A stretch of 58,188 bases of DNA from an uncultured Collinsella sp. GTDB lineage: Bacteria; Actinomycetota; Coriobacteriia; Coriobacteriales; Coriobacteriaceae. Each line of letters starts with the position of its first letter. Within the stretch, counting starts at the first letter, position 1. Positions 51,071-58,188 of the stretch are shown here, in pieces. The DNA is taken from positions 1 through 58,188 of the forward strand of contig CAUHCN010000012.1 in assembly GCA_959604825.1 (NCBI GenBank), in the 5' to 3' direction. Both the position numbers and the translations under genes were made by a program. The notes under the pieces are model-generated. The model was not told where the DNA came from, searched no databases, and saw only the letters and a list, made by a program, of their open reading frames with translations.

Positions 51071-51748
51071 ATGTTCTGTCCCACTTGTGGTTCTCCCATT
51101 TCGGATGATGCCAAATTCTGCCCCGTCTGCGGTTCTGCCGTCGGTGCCGCTTCCGCTGCTCCTGCTCCGCAGCCCGCGCCGCAGCCTGCACCTCAGCCCC
51201 AGCCTGCTCCGCAGCCCACGCAGATTCAGCCCACTCCGGTTCAGGCAGTTCAGCCTCAGCCTCAGCAGCAGTACGCCGGCCAGCAGCAGTACACCGGTCA
51301 GCAGCAGTATGCTCAGCAGCCTGCACCTGCCCCGATGGGCTATGCTCCGATTAAAACCGACCGTGGCGTGATCGGCTGGCTCCTGCTTTCCATCGTGACC
51401 TGCGGCATCTATTCATATTACTTCCTCTATTGCCTCGCTCGCGACATCAATGTCATGTGCCAGGACGACGGCGATTCCACGCCGGGTCTGGCAGCATTTA
51501 TCCTGCTGTCGTTCGTGACCTGCGGCTTCTACGCACTCTACTGGTACTACAAGATCGGCAACCGCCTGCAGGCTAATGCTCCTCGCTATGGCCTGATGTT
51601 CCAGGAGAACGGTACCAGCGTTCTTATGTGGCAGATCGTCGGCGCGCTGCTGTGCGGCCTTGGCCCCATCTTTGCCATGAACATCATCATCAAGAATACC
51701 AATGCCATGGCAACGGCTTATAACGTCCGTCTTGGCGCTCGTGCCTAA
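51071..51748 (+). CDS. Zinc-ribbon DUF4234 membrane protein
   Basis: A 225-residue protein with an N-terminal double CxxC zinc ribbon (MFCPTCGSPISDDAKFCPVCGS), a Gln/Pro-rich linker of about 70 residues, and a DUF4234 region. That region has three to four hydrophobic segments and the repeated pattern VTCGIYSYYFLYCLARDIN...VTCGFYALYWYYKIGNRL. Function unknown. A strong AAAAGGAGAAG site precedes the ATG. It is probably co-transcribed with the DUF2752 gene that overlaps its end. Confidence 0.88.
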   Translation: MFCPTCGSPISDDAKFCPVCGSAVGAASAAPAPQPAPQPAPQPQPAPQPTQIQPTPVQAVQPQPQQQYAGQQQYTGQQQYAQQPAPAPMGYAPIKTDRGVIGWLLLSIVTCGIYSYYFLYCLARDINVMCQDDGDSTPGLAAFILLSFVTCGFYALYWYYKIGNRLQANAPRYGLMFQENGTSVLMWQIVGALLCGLGPIFAMNIIIKNTNAMATAYNVRLGARA

Positions 51749-52238
51749 CGATAAGAGCGGCGTGAACAGCTCCCAGGGACATAAGGGCGCGGCGGAACTC
51801 ATTCGCCGCGCCCTTTCTTGCATCGGCGCGCTCTTTGTCGCCTGGCTCGCACTCTACCTGCTCGATATCGGCTGCGTGTTTCGCCTGATGACGGGCATTC
51901 CCTGTCCGGGATGTGGCATGACGAGGGCCTGGCTGGCAGCACTGCGCCTCGATTTTGCGGCGGCCTTTGCCTACCATCCGCTGTTTTGGGTGGTGCCGAT
52001 TGCGTTTGTGCTCGCGTTCGTGCGCGAGGAGGTGACGTCGAGCAAGCTAAAGCGCGGCATCGACATTGCGGTTATTGTTCTGTGCGTGCTGGTCGTTGCC
52101 GTATGGATCGTGCGCCTTATCAACCCGGCAGACGCGGGCCTGCTCTTTGGTGGCCACGCTCCCGCCGGAGTTCCCACCGATATCATCCACCTCGAAACCC
52201 CACGCTGGCTCACCATCCTTCGCTCTTACCTGTCGTGA
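51741..52238 (+). CDS. DUF2752 membrane protein
   Basis: About 165 residues with the DUF2752 hallmark FRLMTGIPCPGCGMTRAWLAALRLDFAAAFAYHPL and three hydrophobic segments. The CPxCG motif is conserved in the family, whose function is unknown. The start is uncertain: GTG at 51741 overlaps the previous stop, and a GTG at 51762 is also possible. Neither has a strong ribosome binding site, so coupling to the DUF4234 gene is likely. Confidence 0.8.
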   Translation: MPNDKSGVNSSQGHKGAAELIRRALSCIGALFVAWLALYLLDIGCVFRLMTGIPCPGCGMTRAWLAALRLDFAAAFAYHPLFWVVPIAFVLAFVREEVTSSKLKRGIDIAVIVLCVLVVAVWIVRLINPADAGLLFGGHAPAGVPTDIIHLETPRWLTILRSYLS

Positions 52239-52270
52239 CGGAGGACGCGCTAGAAAAACGGTCGACATAT

Positions 52271-52310
52271 AAGCGGGGGCGAACGTTGAGATAACGTTCG
52301 CCCTCGCTTT
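52271..52310. terminator. Bidirectional terminator between DUF2752 and M20 genes
   Basis: A 17-bp stem (52271-52287 with 52293-52309, 16 pairs) and a five-base loop between convergent genes. Confidence 0.85.
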
Positions 52311-52344
52311 GCTCTAGCCAGGTTGTTATGGGTGGGCGTGACGG

Positions 52345-53808
52345 CTACTCGCCATGCTTCTCCTCGTGGCGAGCGGCAGCCCGCGCATCGTGGATGCCCT
52401 TGATTGCGGCATGGCGGGCGGTACGGGCATCGTGCATGGCGTCGCGGGCCTCGGCGGCCGTTGCCTTGGCAGAGCGCAGCTTGGCTGCCAGGTCGGGATT
52501 GGTCTCGGCAACCGCGGCGATCGTGGGGCCGTCGAGCTCTTCTTGCGTGGGCTCGGCCAAAAAGTCGATGGCATACTGAGCGGCTACCATGGAGCCCTTG
52601 GCGAGCACGCTCTCGTCGATCTTATAGAAGCAGGAGTGCTGGGCATAGGTGGCGCCGATCTGGGGATTGCGCGCGCCGACAAAGGCGAGCACACCTGGCA
52701 CGCGACGCAGGTACTCCGAGAAGTCCTCGCCCGAAAGCGTGCCGCGGTAATGGCCCTCGCCTGCGGGGCCCAGGCACTTGAGCACAGCTTGGCGGCAGCG
52801 CTCGCTCGAGGCGGCATCGTTTTCGACCTTGTAGTTGGCGATGGTGTAGTCGGTGAGTTCGGCCTCGGCGCCTAGCGCTGCTGCGGTGTGCTCCACGATG
52901 CGGCGCATAAGCTCGGGCATCTCCTCATGCGTTTTGTCGCCATAGGTGCGCACCGTGCCGGCGAGGTACGCCGTGCCGGCGATAACGTTGCGCGCGGTGC
53001 CGCCGTGCAGCTCGCCGACGGTGATGACGGCGGGTTCGTAGGGGCTAATCTCGCGCGAGACGATGGTCTGCAGGGCGTTGACGATCTCTGCCGCAACCAT
53101 AACGGCGTCGTGGCCGCGCTGGGGCATGGCGCCATGGCACGAGGTGCCGCGGACGTCGATGCGGAACCAGTCGGTGTTTGCCATGCGTGGGCCGGGCTCG
53201 CAGCTTACGGTACCGGCGTCGACCTCGCTCCAGATGTGCGCGGCGTAGGCGCCATCGACGCCGTCGAGCACACCCGTGCCAATCATGAGTTTGGCGCCCT
53301 GGCCGTTTTCCTCGCTGGGCTGGAATACGATGCGAATCTCGCCGTGGATGTCATCGGTCATGTGGCGCAGAATCTGCAACGTGCCGAGCATCATGGCGAT
53401 ATGGCAGTCGTGACCGCAGGCGTGCATGCAGCCCTCATTGACGCTGGCGAACTCCTCGCCGGTCTGCTCAGTGACGGGCAGGGCGTCGATATCGGCGCGC
53501 AGCAGGATGCGGCGGCGCGGCGTGCCGTCCTCGCGGTAGGCATCCGGCGCGGTGCCGCGAAGCGTCGCCACCAGGCCCGTCTTGAGCGGACGCTCGTAGG
53601 GGATATTCATGGCGTCGAGCTGGTTGGCGATATCGGAAGTCGTGCGCTCCTCGGCAAGGCTCAACTCCGGGTGCTTATGGAAGTGCCAGCGCTGCTTGAT
53701 GATGTAGGGTTCAAACTCGGCGGCGATATCCTGGATGGCCGCGGTGACGTCGTCTGCCGCGCGAACCTCGGTTGCCGCCATAATTTGCTGTGCCTTGGTC
53801 TTCGTCAT
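52345..53808 (-). CDS. M20-family amidohydrolase/peptidase
   Basis: A 487-residue metal-dependent amidohydrolase of the M20D group (N-acyl amino acid or aminobenzoyl-glutamate hydrolases). Metal ligands lie in GCMHACGHDCH, FQPSEENGQGA and near the end in AQHSCFYKIDE; the dimerisation domain begins at GTSCHGAMPQRGHDAV. The start at 53808 has AAGGAG nine bases upstream. The last about 50 residues (SAKATAAEARDAMHDARTAR onward) are a charged helical extension beyond the usual end of the family. It is divergent from the amidohydrolase gene. Confidence 0.9.
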   Translation of the reverse strand: MTKTKAQQIMAATEVRAADDVTAAIQDIAAEFEPYIIKQRWHFHKHPELSLAEERTTSDIANQLDAMNIPYERPLKTGLVATLRGTAPDAYREDGTPRRRILLRADIDALPVTEQTGEEFASVNEGCMHACGHDCHIAMMLGTLQILRHMTDDIHGEIRIVFQPSEENGQGAKLMIGTGVLDGVDGAYAAHIWSEVDAGTVSCEPGPRMANTDWFRIDVRGTSCHGAMPQRGHDAVMVAAEIVNALQTIVSREISPYEPAVITVGELHGGTARNVIAGTAYLAGTVRTYGDKTHEEMPELMRRIVEHTAAALGAEAELTDYTIANYKVENDAASSERCRQAVLKCLGPAGEGHYRGTLSGEDFSEYLRRVPGVLAFVGARNPQIGATYAQHSCFYKIDESVLAKGSMVAAQYAIDFLAEPTQEELDGPTIAAVAETNPDLAAKLRSAKATAAEARDAMHDARTARHAAIKGIHDARAAARHEEKHGE

Positions 53809-53976
53809 GGTCGATTTGCTCCTTGCTGGGTTGATCGCAAAATCGTACAGGCTTTCTCCAGTATGCCACCTGCCGCTAGGGCTGGTAAAGTTGCCGTTTG
53901 CCGCTTGGGGTTTTGTTACAAGGGCGGGGGAGTACACTCGGGGGTGTTGAATTACCTGCCAGAGATGGGGATGCCC

Positions 53977-55614
53977 ATGCGACATATCGATCGGATTATT
54001 CGCTCCAAGAACGTCTTTACCGCGCAAGACGGCATCGATACCGCCCGCGAGTTGGCGATCGCCATCGCGGGCGATCGCATCGTCGCGGTCGGCGCGCCCG
54101 ATGACGTGATTGCCGCCGCCCCTGCCGCCACGCCGGTGGTCGATTACGGCGAGCAGTTCATCTGCCCCGGTTTCCACGATGCGCACCTGCATTTCTTCCA
54201 TACTTCGGTCGGTTCCTCGCCGTACATGCTCATGGATATGGGCACGTCCGAGGCAGCATTGGTGCAGCATGCACGCGAGTTTTCCCAAGGCTTGCCCGAC
54301 GACGCCTGGGTCGTGACCCAGGGCTGGCGCGATTACCGCTGGGATCCGCCCGAGCATCCTACCAAGGCCTCCCTCGACGCCGCCTTCCCCGGTCGCCCCT
54401 GTGTTATGTATTCGGGCGATGGGCATACGCTGTGGCTCAACAGCCGCGCACTCGAAGCCCTCGGCGTGACGCGTGACAGCGAGCCTCCGGCGGGTGGCAG
54501 TTACGACAAAGACTCAAACGGTGAGCTTACGGGTATTGCCCACGAGGCAGCTGCTATGCAGCTGCTGCCGCGCTGCCTGGAATGGCTGGGCGAGGACCGC
54601 ATCGCGAGCGCTTACGGCGACCAGATGAAGCGTATGGCCGAGCAAGGCATCACCTCAATCTGCGATATGTCGCTCATGCCCATGCCGGGCTGCGACTTTA
54701 TTCGCGACGATGTTTACGACAGGCTGCAGGCCGCCGGCAAGCTGGGCATCCGCGCCCATCTGTTTCCCACGCTGCTGGATGACCAATCGCGCTTGGAAGA
54801 ACTCCAGACCCGCTACGCAAACAACGCGCTGCTCTCGGCGCCAGGATTTAAACAGTTCTTCGACGGCGTGTCGAGCGAGCATACCGCATACCTCACTGAG
54901 CCCTATACTAACCCGCGCTTCCCGGGCGACCAGGGTCGCCTGACGGTTCCTGTCGAGCGCATGCGCAAGTTGGTTCTGGCGGCAGCCGAGCGCGGCCACA
55001 CCGTGCGCATCCACGTTATCGGCGACGGTGCCATCCATGCCGCACTCGATATCTTTGAGGAGGCGGCAGAGCTCTACGGCCTGCCCCAGCACGGTCATAA
55101 TACGCTTGAGCATTTGGAGAATCTGCTGCCTCAGGACATCGATCGTCTGCGCAAGCTCAACGTCATTGCCTCGAGCCAGCCTTGCCACATCACGCTCGAC
55201 CCGGGTGGCCCGGAGCGCGACCTGGGCCTGGAACGCAGCCGCATCATGTGGCCGTTTGCGACCTATAAGCAGCGCGGCATCCGCCAAGCTTTTGGTACCG
55301 ACAGCCCCATCACGGCCGTTACCAGCATGAACGTGCTCTACACGGCTATTACGCGCCAAGACCCTCGCAGCCACTGGCCCGAGGGCGGCTGGCTCCCCAG
55401 CGAGCGCATCGATGCGGCAACGGCCCTGCGCAACTACACGCTTGGTAGCGCGTACGCAGCGGGCGACGAGCAAAACCTCGGCAGCCTGGAGCCCGGCAAA
55501 TACGCCGACCTGGTAGTCCTGGACCAAAACCCGCTCACCATTGACCCACAAGAGCTCCAGGCTACCAAGGTTCAAGCCACCTACCTGGCAGGCAACTTGA
55601 TTTACGAGCGCTAA
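53977..55614 (+). CDS. Metal-dependent amidohydrolase (YtcJ-like)
   Basis: A 545-residue amidohydrolase-superfamily enzyme of the YtcJ group (amidohydro_3). The first metal motif is CPGFHDAHLHFF. HVIGDGAIHAALDIFEEA and the late ASSQPCHITLD and FGTDSPITAVTSMN also match, as does LEPGKYADLVVLDQNPL near the end. The substrate is unknown. The start is one of three ATGs at 53965, 53971 and 53977; the last has GGGG at a suitable distance. The frame is open far upstream through the divergent M20 gene, but that part is antisense. Confidence 0.9.
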   Translation: MRHIDRIIRSKNVFTAQDGIDTARELAIAIAGDRIVAVGAPDDVIAAAPAATPVVDYGEQFICPGFHDAHLHFFHTSVGSSPYMLMDMGTSEAALVQHAREFSQGLPDDAWVVTQGWRDYRWDPPEHPTKASLDAAFPGRPCVMYSGDGHTLWLNSRALEALGVTRDSEPPAGGSYDKDSNGELTGIAHEAAAMQLLPRCLEWLGEDRIASAYGDQMKRMAEQGITSICDMSLMPMPGCDFIRDDVYDRLQAAGKLGIRAHLFPTLLDDQSRLEELQTRYANNALLSAPGFKQFFDGVSSEHTAYLTEPYTNPRFPGDQGRLTVPVERMRKLVLAAAERGHTVRIHVIGDGAIHAALDIFEEAAELYGLPQHGHNTLEHLENLLPQDIDRLRKLNVIASSQPCHITLDPGGPERDLGLERSRIMWPFATYKQRGIRQAFGTDSPITAVTSMNVLYTAITRQDPRSHWPEGGWLPSERIDAATALRNYTLGSAYAAGDEQNLGSLEPGKYADLVVLDQNPLTIDPQELQATKVQATYLAGNLIYER

Positions 55615-55646
55615 CCCCATCCGCATCGCCATTTTGCTGCACTGAC

Positions 55647-55845
55647 TTTTCTGAATGCCGGGCCCGAGTTAGTCAACCTGGCTCCCGGGGCGGACCGGAG
55701 GGCATGAAGTTTGTCGCGAGTTCCGCACGCAAAGGAAAGCACTTAATGTGCTTTCCGTCTTGCGCAGGACTGTAGAGCAGCAAACTTCATGCCCTCCGGT
55801 CCGCCCCGGGAGCCACTGCCGAGTTATCCCTCGGCATTCAGAAAA
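55647..55845. repeat. 199-bp palindromic element upstream of groES
   Basis: Three nested perfect pairings: outer 14-bp arms (TTTTCTGAATGCCG at 55647-55660 with 55832-55845), a 35-bp pair (55679-55713 with 55781-55815), and an inner 9-bp hairpin (GGAAAGCAC at 55734-55742 with 55748-55756). It occupies more than half of the 368-base gap between the amidohydrolase and groES and could act as a terminator for the former. The size and symmetry resemble a MITE. Confidence 0.85.
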
Positions 55846-55932
55846 TCTAAGTGCCAAAAAATAAGATTTTTTGACTCCGTGTTGTATAACCCGCCATTCG
55901 TGGGTACCATTCAACGCGTACGCAAACAAAAA

Positions 55933-55974
55933 GGGTTAACCCGCGCGGCATGACCGCGCGGCCCAAAAAGGAGG
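55933..55974 (+). promoter_or_regulatory. groES leader with GC hairpin next to the ribosome binding site
   Basis: The palindrome GGGTTAACCC (55933-55942) overlaps a stem CCGCGCGG-5-CCGCGCGG (55941-55961), which ends five bases before AAAAAGGAGG. No CIRCE or HspR-type inverted repeat was found between 55846 and 55982. The hairpin may influence translation of groES. Confidence 0.5.
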
Positions 55975-55982
55975 AAACAAGC

Positions 55983-56276
55983 ATGTCGTCTTTGAAGCCG
56001 CTTGCAGATCGCGTCCTGGTCAAGCCCGACGAGGCCGAGCAGAAGACCGCTTCTGGCCTGTACATCGCTAGCAACGCTCAGGAGAAGCCGCAGCGCGGCA
56101 CCATCGTTGCCGTTGGCGCCGGTAAGGTCAACGACAAGGGCGAGCGCATCCCCATGGACGTTCAGGTCGGCGACGTTGTCATCTACGGTAAGTTTGGTGG
56201 CAACGAGGTCAAGGTCGACGGCGAGAAGTATCTGCTGATGCGCGCCGACGACATCTACGCCGTCGTCGAGGCCTAG
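55983..56276 (+). CDS. groES: Co-chaperonin GroES
   Basis: The 97-residue lid of the GroEL folding chamber. SLKPLADRVLVKPDEAEQKTASGLYIASNAQEKPQRGTIVAVGAG covers the conserved barrel and mobile loop. The ATG at 55983 follows AAAAAGGAGG; an ATG at 55950 lies inside the leader hairpin. It precedes groEL by 96 bases with no evident terminator. Confidence 0.97.
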   Translation: MSSLKPLADRVLVKPDEAEQKTASGLYIASNAQEKPQRGTIVAVGAGKVNDKGERIPMDVQVGDVVIYGKFGGNEVKVDGEKYLLMRADDIYAVVEA

Positions 56277-56372
56277 TCTCGTCAGAATCTCTGATTCGTC
56301 TTTGAACGCGTCCGCCGTATAAGACTCGGAAACGGCGACGCGAGTCACATTTCTTTTGGAGGATTACCTACC

Positions 56373-58010
56373 ATGGCAAAGAACATTACGTTCAACACCG
56401 ATGCCCGCGCCAAGCTCGCAAAGGGCGTCAACACTCTGGCCGACGCCGTTACCGTCACCATGGGCCCCAAGGGCCGCTACGTCGCTCTGCAGCGCACGTT
56501 CGGTGCCCCGACCATTACCAACGACGGCGTTTCCGTCGCCAAGGAGATCGAGCTCGAGGACAACATCGAGAACATGGGCGCTCAGCTGGTGAAGGAGGTC
56601 GCCACCAAGACCAACGACACCGTGGGTGACGGCACCACCACCGCAACCCTGCTCGCTCAGGCTATCGTCAACGACGGTCTGCGCAACGTCGCCGCCGGCG
56701 CCAACCCGCTGGCCATCCGTCGCGGCATCGACAAGGCTGTAAACGCCGCTGTCGCCGAGATGAAGAAGCAGGCCAAGCCGGTCGAGACCAAGGAGCAGAT
56801 CGCTTCCGTCGGCACCATCTCCGCTGGTGACCCCGAGGTTGGCGAGAAGATCGCCGAGGCCATGGAGGTCGTGGGCAAGGACGGCGTCATCACCGTCGAG
56901 GATTCCCAGACGTTCGACATTACCATCGACACCGTCGAGGGCATGCAGTTCGACAAGGGCTATGTCTCTGCTTACTTCGTCACGGACAACGACCGCATGG
57001 AGGCCGTGATGAAGGATCCGTACATTCTCATCACCGACCAGAAGATCTCCAGCGTCCAGGACATCATGCCTGTTCTCGAGGCTGTTCAGCGCGCTGGCCG
57101 TGGCCTGCTCATCATCGCTGAGGACATCGACGGCGAGGCTCTGCCGACCCTGGTCCTCAACAAGATCCGTGGCGCCCTCAACGTCTGCGCCGTCAAGGCC
57201 CCGGGCTACGGCGATCGCCGCAAGCGCATCCTCGAGGACATCGCCGTCCTCACCGGTGGCCAGGCCGCTCTGGACGAGCTGGGCGTGAAGGTCGCTGACA
57301 TCACCGCCGATATGCTCGGTACCGCTAAGTCCGTCACCATCTCCAAGGACAACACCGTCGTCGTCGGCGGCGCTGGCTCCAAGGAGGCCATCGACGCCCG
57401 CATCGCTCAGATCAAGGGCGAGATGGAGAACACCACCTCTGACTTCGACCGCGAGAAGCTCCAGGAGCGCCTGGCCAAGCTCTCCGGTGGCGTTGCCGTC
57501 ATCAAGGTCGGCGCTGCTACCGAGTCCGAGCTCAAGGAGATCAAGCACCGCGTCGAGGACGCCCTGCAGGCTACCCGCGCTGCTGTCGAGGAGGGCATTG
57601 TCGCTGGCGGCGGCGTCGCCTTCATGGACGCTGCTCCTGCGCTCGACGCTGTTGAGATCGACGACCCCGAGGAGAAGATTGGCGTCGATATCGTCAAGAA
57701 GGCTCTGACCGCTCCGGTCGCTACCATCGCCAAGAACGCTGGCTTTGAGGGCGCTGTCGTGGTCGACAAGGTTGCCGAGCTGCCCGCCGGCCAGGGTCTC
57801 AACTCTGCCAACGGCGAGTGGGGCGACATGATCGAGATGGGCGTCCTCGACCCCGTCAAGGTCAGCCGCGTCACCCTGCAGAACGCTGCTTCTGTCGCCA
57901 GCCTGATCCTCATCACCGAGGCCACCGTCTCCGATGTGCCCAAGAACACTCAGCTTGAGGACGCTATCGCTGCTGCCACCGCTGGTCAGCAGGGCGGCGG
58001 TATGTACTAA
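56373..58010 (+). CDS. groEL: Chaperonin GroEL
   Basis: A 545-residue group I chaperonin that folds proteins in an ATP-driven cage with GroES. VTMGPKGRYVALQRTFGAPTITNDGVSVAKEIELED, the ATP-site VGDGTTTATLLAQAIV, KAPGYGDRRKRILEDIAVLTGG and AAVEEGIVAGGGVAFMDA are canonical. The C-terminus ends GGQQGGGMY, a short version of the Gly-Met tail. TTGGAGG precedes the ATG. Codon use is strongly biased, as expected for a highly expressed gene. Confidence 0.98.
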   Translation: MAKNITFNTDARAKLAKGVNTLADAVTVTMGPKGRYVALQRTFGAPTITNDGVSVAKEIELEDNIENMGAQLVKEVATKTNDTVGDGTTTATLLAQAIVNDGLRNVAAGANPLAIRRGIDKAVNAAVAEMKKQAKPVETKEQIASVGTISAGDPEVGEKIAEAMEVVGKDGVITVEDSQTFDITIDTVEGMQFDKGYVSAYFVTDNDRMEAVMKDPYILITDQKISSVQDIMPVLEAVQRAGRGLLIIAEDIDGEALPTLVLNKIRGALNVCAVKAPGYGDRRKRILEDIAVLTGGQAALDELGVKVADITADMLGTAKSVTISKDNTVVVGGAGSKEAIDARIAQIKGEMENTTSDFDREKLQERLAKLSGGVAVIKVGAATESELKEIKHRVEDALQATRAAVEEGIVAGGGVAFMDAAPALDAVEIDDPEEKIGVDIVKKALTAPVATIAKNAGFEGAVVVDKVAELPAGQGLNSANGEWGDMIEMGVLDPVKVSRVTLQNAASVASLILITEATVSDVPKNTQLEDAIAAATAGQQGGGMY

Positions 58011-58085
58011 GGCCGACAAGGTCTAGAACTCCCACCGGGAATCCGGGGGCGTGACGGGGTTTCTCTCCGGAACGTCCTCGGACAT

Positions 58086-58130
58086 GCAAAGAGGCTCCGC
58101 ATCGCGCTTCGCGCTGCGGAGCCTCTTTGC
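58086..58130 (+). terminator. groESL terminator
   Basis: A perfect 16-bp stem (GCAAAGAGGCTCCGCA at 58086-58101, complement at 58115-58130). It lacks a long T-run afterwards, so termination may be partly structural. Nothing else is seen between groEL and the window end. Confidence 0.75.
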
Positions 58131-58188
58131 GTCCTGACGCTCCTATTTGGCAAGGTGTTTTTTAGAATCCATTTTGCGTTCGGCCTCG

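Noticed and set aside
52888..53964. N-terminal extension of the amidohydrolase reading frame by about 360 residues
   Set aside because: It runs antisense through the M20 gene. The amidohydrolase fold begins at the ATGs near 53970 with a plausible ribosome binding site.
55846..55982. CIRCE (TTAGCACTC-N9-GAGTGCTAA) or HspR-type site before groES
   Set aside because: No matching inverted repeat was found on reading the region.
1..58188. tRNA, rRNA, riboswitch or T-box leaders
   Set aside because: None of the conserved cores was recognised in the intergenic regions; a covariance-model scan would be needed to exclude divergent ones.

Overview
The window is high-GC bacterial chromosome. It most resembles a gut Coriobacteriia (Actinomycetota) genome, probably Collinsella or a close relative. 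That assignment is inferred from base composition, AAAGGAG-type ribosome binding sites, the mix of actinobacterial and Clostridia-like gene families, and the gene neighbourhoods; no marker gene was compared. About 45 protein genes are supported. No rRNA, tRNA or CRISPR array was seen.

Layout. Positions 1-1005 are foreign, lower-GC DNA: a mobC-like gene and the N-terminal part of a relaxase, cut off where chromosomal sequence begins. Positions 1006-9000 carry an XRE-type membrane regulator, a phosphofructokinase, an Ntn-type hydrolase, an M18 aminopeptidase, a D-2-hydroxyacid dehydrogenase and a methionine aminopeptidase, separated by several palindromic repeat elements. Positions 9000-13250 hold a radical SAM protein, an alpha/beta hydrolase and a two-gene signalling unit (degenerate GGDEF-receiver-HD-GYP protein plus an HPt protein). 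Positions 13350-18130 hold a class-I-amidotransferase-like hydrolase, a polar amino acid ABC importer operon and a three-unit hairpin array. Positions 18130-27470 carry a DXS, an HD protein with a membrane partner, amtB-PII, a TetR/MFS pair with two matching operator-like sites, a HAD phosphatase and a second TetR regulator. The last is coupled to a 1,596-residue 2-hydroxyacyl-CoA dehydratase activase-type protein (27478-32268).

Positions 32750-40140 are the cell-envelope part: a small anchored protein, a DUF389 protein with an EF-hand-like loop, a 1,154-residue coiled-coil/CAP-domain wall protein with an LAQTG anchor, and an OPT transporter. Positions 40359-48100 are housekeeping: coaX, dCMP deaminase, NifU-like protein, lgt, a DUF6020 membrane protein, yebC, and an amaP-DUF2273-asp23 envelope-stress operon. 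Positions 48300-52240 encode YitT, two zinc-ribbon membrane proteins and a DUF2752 protein. The window ends with a divergent M20 peptidase/amidohydrolase pair and groES-groEL.

The genes are mostly ordinary. The most unusual content is the non-coding repeat population. (i) A hairpin family with a conserved AAAGGGACAG-like core and changing stems has seven copies, five of them abutting TAA stop codons. (ii) A family of 70-bp hairpins has three copies. (iii) A pair of about 130-bp elements share a 16-base interior but have unrelated outer arms. (iv) Three hairpins with the same arms lie at 80-bp spacing. (v) Two large palindromes have perfect arms of 23 and 35 bp. No complete new defence or biosynthetic system is apparent.
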